Origin: Oscillospiraceae bacterium
GTDB taxonomy: Bacteria > Bacillota > Clostridia > Oscillospirales > Oscillospiraceae
Assembly (NCBI GenBank): GCA_902766215.1
Contig: CACXCV010000154.1
Coordinates: 1 to 11,623, forward strand
Direction of reading: 5' to 3'
DNA: 11,623 nucleotides
Below are positions 6,083 to 11,623 of the stretch, piece after piece; position 1 is the stretch's first letter; every line of letters begins with the position of its first letter. The notes below the pieces were generated by a model that saw nothing but the letters and a program-made list of their open reading frames with translations, did no database searches and was not told the DNA's origin. Both the position numbers and the translations under genes were made by a program.

Positions 6083-7384
6083 ATGTACTCCGCCACATAC
6101 GTCTGGGCCAAGGTGATCCCCTGGCTGGAAAACCGCCTGTCCGCGCCGCTGATCTCTTCATGGTTTGAGGATGCCGAGGCGGTAAGCTTTCAGGACAACG
6201 TGCTGACGCTCTACACGCCCTCCGCCTTCAACAAGGACAGCATCGAGCGCTGCTGCACCGGCTACATTCAGGAGGCCGGGCGTGAGCTGTTCGGCCAGGA
6301 CCTGCAGCTGGTGGTGGTCTGCGAGCCGGTACAGCCGGCAGCCGCCGCGCGCAACAACGATCTGATCGACGCCAACCAGCAGTTTACCTTTGACACGTTC
6401 ATCGTAGGCAACTCCAATCGCTTTGCCCATGCGGTGGCGCTGGCCGTCTCGCGCGAGCCGGGCGGCCCCTACAACCCGCTGTTTATCTATGGCCCTTCCG
6501 GTCTGGGCAAGACCCATCTGCTCTATGCCATTGCCAACGCGGTGCGGCGCGACCACCCGGACTTCCGCATCGTATACAAAAAGGGCGACGAATTTACCAA
6601 CGAGCTGATCAACTCCCTGCAGGAGGGCAAAAACATTGAATTCCGCAACCAGTACCGCAACGCGGACATTCTTCTCATCGACGACATTCAGTTCATCGCC
6701 GGCAAGGAGCGCACGGAGGAAGAGTTCTTTCACACATTCAACACGCTCTTTGAGATGAAAAAGCAGATTGTCCTGACCTCGGACCGGCCGCCGCGGGAGA
6801 TTCTCCGCCTGACCGACCGCCTGGTGACCCGCTTTGAATGGGGCATGCTGGCCGACGTGCAGCCCCCCGACTATGAAACCCGCATGGCCATCATCCGCAA
6901 CAAGTGCATCTCGCTGGGGCTGGAGCTGCCCGATGACGTAGCCGACTATATCGCCACCAACATCACCTCCAACATCCGGCAGATTGAGGGCAGCGTGCGC
7001 AAGCTGCAGGCCCATGTGCGGATGGGCGGCTTTACCATGACCGTGTCCAACGTGGCCAAGGTCATCCGCGACATGTATACCACCAGCGCCGAAGCCATGC
7101 CCACGCCGGACCTGATCATTGCCCAGGTGGCCCTGTATTATGGTGTGGACGAGGCGGCCATCCGCGGCAAGCACCGCGGGCGCAACGTAATCGACGCCCG
7201 CCAGATGGCCATGTATCTCATCCGCACCATGACCAATCTCTCGCTGCCGGACATCGGCAAGGCTTTTGATAAAAACCATACCACCGTTCTTCACTCCATC
7301 AAGCAGGTGGAGGAGGCCCTGGCCGAGGGGAAGTTTACCGACGTGGTGCGCGACATCACCACCAACATCAATGACAAGCTTTAA
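6083..7384 (+). CDS. dnaA: Chromosomal replication initiator protein DnaA
   Basis: The AAA+ initiator that binds and opens oriC. 433 residues; ATG 6083 has AAAGGAG 6 bases upstream. Domain I spans 1-80 and domain II is a very short Ala-rich linker (about 82-98). The AAA+ domain has Walker A GPSGLGKT (137-144), Walker B ILLIDD (196-201), sensor I LTSDRPP (231-237) and the TRFEWG arginine-finger segment (249-254). Domain IV (about 340-433) carries the DNA-binding helix-turn-helix. Its signature reads FDKNHTTVLHS (395-405), where most DnaA proteins have FGGRDHTTV: the Asp before His is Asn398, and the segment is one residue shorter. The strongest boxes beside this gene also differ from the usual sequence. 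No terminator follows, so some transcription may continue through the origin into dnaN. Confidence 0.98.
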   Translation: MYSATYVWAKVIPWLENRLSAPLISSWFEDAEAVSFQDNVLTLYTPSAFNKDSIERCCTGYIQEAGRELFGQDLQLVVVCEPVQPAAAARNNDLIDANQQFTFDTFIVGNSNRFAHAVALAVSREPGGPYNPLFIYGPSGLGKTHLLYAIANAVRRDHPDFRIVYKKGDEFTNELINSLQEGKNIEFRNQYRNADILLIDDIQFIAGKERTEEEFFHTFNTLFEMKKQIVLTSDRPPREILRLTDRLVTRFEWGMLADVQPPDYETRMAIIRNKCISLGLELPDDVADYIATNITSNIRQIEGSVRKLQAHVRMGGFTMTVSNVAKVIRDMYTTSAEAMPTPDLIIAQVALYYGVDEAAIRGKHRGRNVIDARQMAMYLIRTMTNLSLPDIGKAFDKNHTTVLHSIKQVEEALAEGKFTDVVRDITTNINDKL

Positions 7385-7395
7385 GCTCTCCTGTT

Positions 7396-7552
7396 TTTTG
7401 CACAGTTTGCTGTGCATTCGACAGATAAATCCTGTGCAAAGACAAGACTGGTATTTTTCTTCCATTTGCCCTGTGGAAAACCGCAGAATTTTTGCACAGG
7501 CGCTGTGGATCGAATTTCCGCACAGGGAAAGGGTTTTGGCTGGTTTTGCACA
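7396..7552. repeat. oriC DnaA-box cluster (variant consensus TTTTGCACA)
   Basis: Eight box-like elements in the dnaA-dnaN gap. Plus strand: TTTTGCACA at 7396-7404, 7490-7498 and 7544-7552, and weaker TTCCGCACA at 7516-7524. Minus strand: TTTTCCACA at 7480-7472, CTTTGCACA at 7441-7433, and weaker GAATGCACA at 7419-7411 and CGATCCACA at 7512-7504. All end in CACA and seven are followed by G, giving an extended word TTTTGCACAG. The first two form an inverted repeat, TGCACAG/CTGTGCA (7399-7405 with 7410-7416). This matches the dnaA-dnaN part of a Firmicutes origin. Confidence 0.85.
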
Positions 7553-7560
7553 TATCGGCC

Positions 7561-7600
7561 CTACTACGGCTACTACTGTCTATAACCTTTCTTTCTATTT
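7561..7600 (+). other. DnaA-trio-like element and AT-rich unwinding region
   Basis: Eight bases after the last DnaA box (7544-7552), across a GC-containing spacer, the plus strand reads CTA CTA CGG CTA CTA from 7561, then CTG. CTA on this strand is the complement of the 3'-GAT-5' DnaA-trio known from B. subtilis. The pyrimidine-rich, AT-rich 7579-7607 follows. The order box, GC spacer, trios, AT-rich DNA matches the basal unwinding system described for bacterial origins, so opening is predicted here. Confidence 0.7.
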
Positions 7601-7626
7601 ATTCTTTCTGCTGACGCAGAAAGAAT
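7601..7626. repeat. Perfect 11-bp stem-loop at the end of the unwinding region
   Basis: ATTCTTTCTGC (7601-7611) and its exact complement GCAGAAAGAAT (7616-7626) surround the 4-base loop TGAC. No T-run follows on either strand, so it is not an ordinary terminator. It closes the AT-rich side of the origin and would also lie in any dnaN leader RNA. Confidence 0.6.
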
Positions 7627-7641
7627 ACACGCCTATCAGAG

Positions 7642-7660
7642 CGGCGGCGGACGGCCGCCG
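7642..7660 (+). promoter_or_regulatory. GC stem-loop just before the dnaN ribosome binding site
   Basis: CGGCGGC (7642-7648) pairs with GCCGCCG (7654-7660) around GGACG. GGAGG (7666-7670) follows 5 bases later and is 8 bases from the dnaN ATG. In RNA the stem would flank but not cover the ribosome site, so a role in dnaN translation or message stability is possible, not shown. Confidence 0.4.
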
Positions 7661-7678
7661 GGATTGGAGGAACTCTTT

Positions 7679-8797
7679 ATGAAATTCATTTGCGACAAAG
7701 CGCAGCTAATCACTGCCATCTCCACCGCCGGGCTGACCGTGGCCCAGCGCAGCACCATCCCCGCGCTGGAGGGCATCTGCCTGACCGCCGGGATGAAACT
7801 TTCGCTGACCGGCTATAATCTGGAGACGGGGATCACCGTCGAGGTCCCTGCCGAGATTACCGAGCCCGGCTCCTGCGTGATGCCCACGCCGCTCTTCGGC
7901 GAGATCATCCGCAAGCTGCCGGACAGCGACGTCAGCATTTCGGTGGACGAGAACAACAAGGTCTCCATTCGCAGCGGCATCAGTTTTTTCCAGATTATGG
8001 CGTCCTCGGCAGAGGAATATCCCGACCTGCCCGAGGTGGAAACCACCGAGCCGGTCTCGCTGCCGCAGAAGGCGCTGCGGGCCATGATTTCGGGCGCGGG
8101 CTTCTGCGTGAGCACCAACCAGGCCCGCCCCGTGCTGACGGGCTGCGCCTTCGAGCTGGAGGGCGACACGCTTACCGCCGTGTCGGTGGACGGCTATCGT
8201 CTGGCCCTGCGGCGCGAAAAGGCGGACAACCCCCTGAACCGGACGATGAAGTTTGTCATGCCCTCCACCGGCATGCGCGAGGTGGAGCGCATCATGAAGG
8301 ACACGGACGAGCCGGTGTCCTTTACCTTGGGCAGCAAGCACATCCTGTATGAAATCGACCAGGTGCGGGTGATCTGCCGGCTGCTGGACGGCGAATTTCT
8401 GGACTGGCGGCGGGTGATTCCGCAGAACCAGCCCATCCACCTGACGGCTAACGTCCGCCAGCTGAACAGCTGCATTGAACGCATGAGTCTGATTACCTCG
8501 GAAAAAATCAAAAACCCGGTACGCTGCCGCTTCAGCCTGAACGAGGCGGACTTTCAGACCTCGGCGGCCATGGGTATGGCGCACGATGTGTGCCAGCTGG
8601 CCGGCGACGGCGCGGGGCTGGAGATCGGCTTCAACTGCAAATTCCTGCTGGACGCGTTAAAGGCGATCCCCACGGCGGAGGTCAGCCTGGGCCTGTCCAA
8701 CGGGCTGAGCCCCATGGTGATGGAGCCCTGCGACGGCAGCGGAAGCTATCTGTATATGATTCTGCCGGTACGGCTGAAAGCGGAGGATGCGGAATGA
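7679..8797 (+). CDS. dnaN: DNA polymerase III subunit beta (sliding clamp)
   Basis: The ring clamp that tethers DNA polymerase III to DNA. 372 residues, a normal length; GGAGG lies 8 bases before ATG 7679. Three repeated clamp domains span about 1-120, 121-247 and 248-372. Family motifs include RPVLTG (150-155), VSVDGYRLA (168-176), LLDGEFLDWRRVIP (235-248) and the C-terminal YLYMILPVRLK (357-367), part of the partner-binding pocket. A short acidic tail, AEDAE, follows. The stop TGA overlaps the next ATG (ATGA), so translation of dnaN and the S4 gene is coupled. Confidence 0.98.
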   Translation: MKFICDKAQLITAISTAGLTVAQRSTIPALEGICLTAGMKLSLTGYNLETGITVEVPAEITEPGSCVMPTPLFGEIIRKLPDSDVSISVDENNKVSIRSGISFFQIMASSAEEYPDLPEVETTEPVSLPQKALRAMISGAGFCVSTNQARPVLTGCAFELEGDTLTAVSVDGYRLALRREKADNPLNRTMKFVMPSTGMREVERIMKDTDEPVSFTLGSKHILYEIDQVRVICRLLDGEFLDWRRVIPQNQPIHLTANVRQLNSCIERMSLITSEKIKNPVRCRFSLNEADFQTSAAMGMAHDVCQLAGDGAGLEIGFNCKFLLDALKAIPTAEVSLGLSNGLSPMVMEPCDGSGSYLYMILPVRLKAEDAE

Positions 8798-9048
8798 AAG
8801 TCAGTGTTACGCCAAAATACACCGTCAAACCGGAGCAAATCCCCATCCACACAGAGTTTATCAAGCTGGACAGCTTTCTCAAGTTCTGCAACGCCGTGGA
8901 GAGCGGCGCCGAGGGCAAGGCCGTGGTGCAGAACGGCGAGGTGCGGGTGAACGGCTTTGTCTGCACCATGCGGGGCAAAAAGCTGCGCCCCGGCGATGTG
9001 GTGTCCTTCGACGGGCAGAACTGGCAGGTCACGGCGGATGAGGCTTGA
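8794..9048 (+). CDS. yaaA: S4 domain-containing protein YaaA (RlbA)
   Basis: An 84-residue protein with an S4 RNA-binding fold. Residues 21-73 hold IKLDSFLKF (22-30), the pattern NGEVRVNGFVCTMRGKKL (47-64) and PGDVVSF (66-72), typical of the small S4 protein between dnaN and recF in Firmicutes, linked to ribosome assembly. ATG 8794 overlaps the dnaN stop and is served by GGAGG (8782-8786), 7 bases upstream. Its end overlaps recF by 11 bases. This is unrelated to the E. coli peroxide-stress YaaA. Confidence 0.93.
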   Translation: MKVSVTPKYTVKPEQIPIHTEFIKLDSFLKFCNAVESGAEGKAVVQNGEVRVNGFVCTMRGKKLRPGDVVSFDGQNWQVTADEA

Positions 9049-10147
9049 AAGCCTGGCGCTGCGCGGCTTTCGGAACTATGCGCAGATGCAGATGGACTGC
9101 TGCCCGGGGGTGAACCTCCTGGTGGGCGACAACGCCCAGGGCAAGACCAATCTGCTGGAGGCCATTGGTTATCTGTCATCGTTTGCCAGCTTTCGCACCC
9201 GGCGCGAGGCCGAGCTGATCGGCTTTGGTCAGGACTTTGCCGAGCTGTCCGCCCGGGTGCAGACGGCCCGGCGCGAGCTGGACCTGCGGGCGCTGCTCTT
9301 TGCGGGGCAGAAGCGGCGGCAGCTGTTCTGCAACGACGTGAAGAAGAAAAGCGCCGAAGAGCTGCGCGGCTGCTTTACCACGGTGCTGTTCTGCCCGGAG
9401 GATCTGCAGATTCTGCGGGCAGGGGCGGCGGTGCGCCGCCGGTTTGTCGATGCGCCGCTGTGCCAGCTTCGCCCGGGCTATGGCGCCGCGCTGGCAGAAT
9501 ATACCCGTCTGCTGGAGCACAAGAGCCGCATCCTCAAGGACCGGTTGGAGTATCCCTCGCTGCTGGACACGCTGCCGGACTTTAACGAGCGGATGGCCCG
9601 GCAGGGCGCGGTCATCATCCGCTATCGGGCACGGTATCTGCGCCAGCTGGCAGCGCTGGCCGGCGAGTATCACAGCGCCTTTTCCGGCCAACGGGAGACG
9701 CTGACGCTGGAATACCGCACGGTGTCCTCGGTGAGCGACCCCTGCGGCAGTCTGGAAGACATCTGCCGGCAGCTGCGCGAGCACCAGCAGAGCCATGCCG
9801 CGGCGGAGCTGGCGTCGTGTCAGTGCCTGTCCGGCCCGCACCGCGACGACTTTGACGCGCTGCTCTCCGGCTGCAGCCTGAAGAGCTTTGGCTCACAGGG
9901 ACAGACGCGCACCGCCGCCATCTCGCTGAAGCTGGCCGAGCGTGAGCTGTTCCGCCGCGACACCGGCGAGGAGCCGGTGCTGCTGCTGGACGACGTGCTG
10001 TCCGAGCTGGACGCCGGGCGGCAGGACTTTGTCCTCAACGAGCTGAAATCCGGGCAGGTGTTTATCACCTGCTGCGAGACGGACCGGCTGACCTCTCTGG
10101 GCCAGGTGTTTCTGGTGCAGCAGGGGACGGTTGCGCCCATGGAATGA
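9038..10147 (+). CDS. recF: DNA replication and repair protein RecF
   Basis: SMC-like ATPase that helps load RecA at gapped DNA with RecO and RecR. 369 residues, a normal length. Walker A is GDNAQGKT (30-37), the ABC-type signature is SGPHRDDF (265-272) following a Cys-rich CQCL, QGQTRT is at 287-292, and Walker B with D-loop is VLLLDDVLSELD (314-325). ATG 9038 is chosen because the product then starts MRLESLALRGFRNY, as in the family. It has no good ribosome site of its own and overlaps the S4 gene by 11 bases, so translational coupling is likely. Confidence 0.98.
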   Translation: MRLESLALRGFRNYAQMQMDCCPGVNLLVGDNAQGKTNLLEAIGYLSSFASFRTRREAELIGFGQDFAELSARVQTARRELDLRALLFAGQKRRQLFCNDVKKKSAEELRGCFTTVLFCPEDLQILRAGAAVRRRFVDAPLCQLRPGYGAALAEYTRLLEHKSRILKDRLEYPSLLDTLPDFNERMARQGAVIIRYRARYLRQLAALAGEYHSAFSGQRETLTLEYRTVSSVSDPCGSLEDICRQLREHQQSHAAAELASCQCLSGPHRDDFDALLSGCSLKSFGSQGQTRTAAISLKLAERELFRRDTGEEPVLLLDDVLSELDAGRQDFVLNELKSGQVFITCCETDRLTSLGQVFLVQQGTVAPME

Positions 10148-10157
10148 GGGATGACCC

Positions 10158-10424
10158 ATGTACCTGCATATCGGAAGCAGCATGACCGTGCGGGATTCGG
10201 CCATTGTCGGTATTTTTGATCTGGAAAACACCACCATATCCAAGCATACCCGCGCATTTTTAAAACAGGCGGAGGATAACGGCGAGGTGGTCGCCGTGGC
10301 GGAGGATCTGCCCCGCGCCTTTGTCCTGACAGAGGAGTTTGGCATGGAGCGCGTATATCTGACCCAGCTCTCCGCCGCCGCCATCGAGCACCGCAGCCAC
10401 GAAGCAATGGGGCTTGTGCCATGA
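10158..10424 (+). CDS. remB: RemB-type (DUF370) regulatory protein
   Basis: An 88-residue protein of the RemA/RemB (DUF370, YaaB) family, small DNA-binding proteins; RemA activates matrix and osmoprotection genes in B. subtilis. Visible family pattern: MYLHIGSSMTVRDSAIVGIF (1-20) with DLENTT, then PRAFVLTE and VYLTQLSAAAIEHR near the end, in place of the common PKSFV and YLSPLSSxTLxxR. The recF-gyrB location identifies it as the RemB type. GAGG lies 8 bases before ATG 10158; recF ends 10 bases upstream and gyrB follows 15 bases downstream. Which genes it controls here cannot be told. Confidence 0.9.
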   Translation: MYLHIGSSMTVRDSAIVGIFDLENTTISKHTRAFLKQAEDNGEVVAVAEDLPRAFVLTEEFGMERVYLTQLSAAAIEHRSHEAMGLVP

Positions 10425-10439
10425 AGAAGGAGATTCGTT

Positions 10440-11623
10440 ATGTCTGAAGAGTTATTAAAGCCGCAGCAGGAATACGACGCCAGTCAGATTCAGGTTCTGG
10501 AAGGGCTGGAGGCCGTGCGCAAGCGCCCGGGCATGTATATCGGCTCGACCTCGGTCAATGGCCTGCACCACCTGGTCTATGAGATTGTGGACAACGCCAT
10601 TGACGAGGCGCTGGCCGGCTTCTGCGACCACATTAAGGTAAAGATTCTGCCGGGCAACGTGATCAGCGTCCGGGACAACGGCCGCGGCATCCCCACGGGC
10701 ATTCAGCCCCAGACGGGCAAGAGCGCGCTGGAAGTGGTGTTTACGGTGCTGCACGCCGGCGGCAAGTTCGGCGGCGGGGGCTATAAGGTATCCGGCGGCC
10801 TGCACGGCGTGGGCGCTTCGGTGGTCAACGCGCTGTCCGAGTGGCTGGAGGTGCGCGTTTACGACGGCCGGCACATCCAGGAGATGAAGTTTGCCCGCGG
10901 CGCCGTGGTGCAGCCGCTGACCACCGTGGGCGAGACCGAGGAGCACGGCTCTGAGATTGTCTTCAAGGCCGACGGCGAGATTTTTGAGACGCTGATCTAT
11001 GAATACGACGTGCTGGAAAAGCGCCTGCGCGAGCAGGCATTCCTCAATGCGGGCGTGCGCATCGAGCTGCGGGACGAGCGCCCCGGCGAGGATCGCAGCG
11101 ACGATATGTGCTATGAGGGCGGCATCCGCTCCTTTGTGGAATATCGAAACCGCAACAAGACGCCCATCCATGCCGAGGTGATCTATGTCAGCGGCCAGCG
11201 GGAAAACGCCACCGCCGAGGTGGCCATGCAGTATAACGACGGGTATAATGAGGACATTCTGTCCTTTGCCAACGACATTCACACCACCGAGGGCGGCACC
11301 CATGAGACAGGTTTCAAGTCGGCGCTGACCAAGGTGCTCAACGACTATGGCCGCAGCAAGGGTTATCTCAAGGGCGAGGAAACGCTCTCCGGCGAGGACA
11401 GCCGCGAGGGCCTGACGGCCATCATCTCCGTCAAGCTGACCGAGGCCCAGTTTGAAGGCCAGACCAAGACCAAGCTGGGCAACAGCGAGATGCGCCCCCT
11501 GGTGGAGGGCATTGTCAAGGAGAGCCTGGCCACCTTCCTGGAGGAGAACCCGGCCATCGGCAAGCTGATCATCGAAAAGGCAATCAACGCCTCCCGCGCC
11601 CGCGAGGCCGCCCGCCGCGCCCG
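10440..11623 (+). CDS. gyrB: DNA gyrase subunit B, 5' part (runs off the window)
   Basis: ATPase subunit of gyrase, which introduces negative supercoils. 394 codons are visible, about 60% of the usual 630-650. AAGGAG lies 7 bases before ATG 10440. The GHKL ATPase domain is clear: EIVDNAIDE (48-56), DNGRGIP (79-85), and the lid with GGLHGVGASVVNALS (119-133). The transducer domain carries the QTK loop at 341-343 (FEGQTKTKLGN). The TOPRIM domain is cut off by the window edge. There is no frameshift in the visible part. Last visible gene of the dnaN-gyrB run. Confidence 0.98.
   Translation, partial: MSEELLKPQQEYDASQIQVLEGLEAVRKRPGMYIGSTSVNGLHHLVYEIVDNAIDEALAGFCDHIKVKILPGNVISVRDNGRGIPTGIQPQTGKSALEVVFTVLHAGGKFGGGGYKVSGGLHGVGASVVNALSEWLEVRVYDGRHIQEMKFARGAVVQPLTTVGETEEHGSEIVFKADGEIFETLIYEYDVLEKRLREQAFLNAGVRIELRDERPGEDRSDDMCYEGGIRSFVEYRNRNKTPIHAEVIYVSGQRENATAEVAMQYNDGYNEDILSFANDIHTTEGGTHETGFKSALTKVLNDYGRSKGYLKGEETLSGEDSREGLTAIISVKLTEAQFEGQTKTKLGNSEMRPLVEGIVKESLATFLEENPAIGKLIIEKAINASRAREAARRA

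Noticed and set aside
6042..6116. Possible leader peptide overlapping the dnaA start
   Set aside because: No ribosome site before the ATG at 6042 and no regulatory codon pattern.
7399..7416. dnaA terminator formed by TGCACAG/CTGTGCA
   Set aside because: No T-run follows the stem on either strand; it is better read as two inverted DnaA boxes.
6158..7465. 435-residue open frame on the minus strand opposite dnaA
   Set aside because: Antisense shadow of dnaA in GC-rich DNA; no ribosome site or domain, and it runs into the DnaA-box cluster.
7546..7586. dnaN promoter from TTGCAC (7546-7551) and TATAAC (7581-7586)
   Set aside because: The 29-base spacing is far too long; no alternative -35 is seen, so a dnaN promoter cannot be placed.
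1..11623. CRISPR arrays, insertion sequences, tRNA or rRNA genes, phage genes
   Set aside because: No spaced direct repeats, transposase-like frames, terminal inverted repeats or RNA gene signatures were found.

Overview
The window is a bacterial chromosomal replication origin (oriC) and its flanks, from a GC-rich member of the Clostridia, most likely Oscillospirales. Two things point there: the gene order dnaA-dnaN-yaaA(S4)-recF-remB-gyrB on one side facing rpmH-rnpA-yidD-yidC-jag on the other, and the protein types (YidC without a large extracellular P1 domain, RemB, RlbA-type S4 protein, Jag with KH and R3H domains). The taxonomic placement is inference; the locus identity is secure.

Layout. 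Positions 1-53 hold the last codons of an unidentified plus-strand gene, followed by a strong intrinsic terminator (71-113). Positions 124-2200 are a two-gene minus-strand operon of MoaF-like proteins. The promoter-distal gene is fused to a shortened NAD(P)-binding SDR-like domain. A putative promoter lies at 2240-2268. Positions 2400-5600 are the minus-strand operon rpmH-rnpA-yidD-yidC-jag, with a consensus promoter at 5688-5717 and an intrinsic terminator at 2400-2426. Positions 5601-6082 are the divergent intergenic region, with the dnaA promoter and a near-consensus DnaA box at its start point. Positions 6083-11623 carry dnaA, dnaN, yaaA, recF, remB and the 5' part of gyrB, all on the plus strand and tightly packed after dnaN. 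The dnaA-dnaN gap (7385-7678) holds the origin proper: eight DnaA-box-like elements, a DnaA-trio-like unwinding element, an AT-rich stretch and a perfect 11-bp stem-loop.

How the parts work together. DnaA binds the box cluster and is expected to open the DNA at the trio/AT-rich segment. DnaN is the sliding clamp, RecF and GyrB act in repair and supercoiling, and RemB is a small DNA-binding regulator. On the other arm, rpmH and rnpA supply ribosomal protein L34 and the RNase P protein, and YidD, YidC and Jag serve membrane-protein insertion and its RNA-binding partner.

Points of most interest. (1) The tandem MoaF-like operon sits where mnmE-mnmG-rsmG-parB often follow jag in Firmicutes. Its second member carries an SDR-like domain that appears to have lost its central part and a nucleotide-binding glycine. 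(2) The strongest DnaA boxes read TTTTGCACA rather than TTATCCACA, and the DNA-reading motif of this DnaA is also altered (KNHTTV in place of RDHTTV). (3) The dnaA promoter lies inside a perfect 8-bp inverted repeat and abuts a DnaA box.
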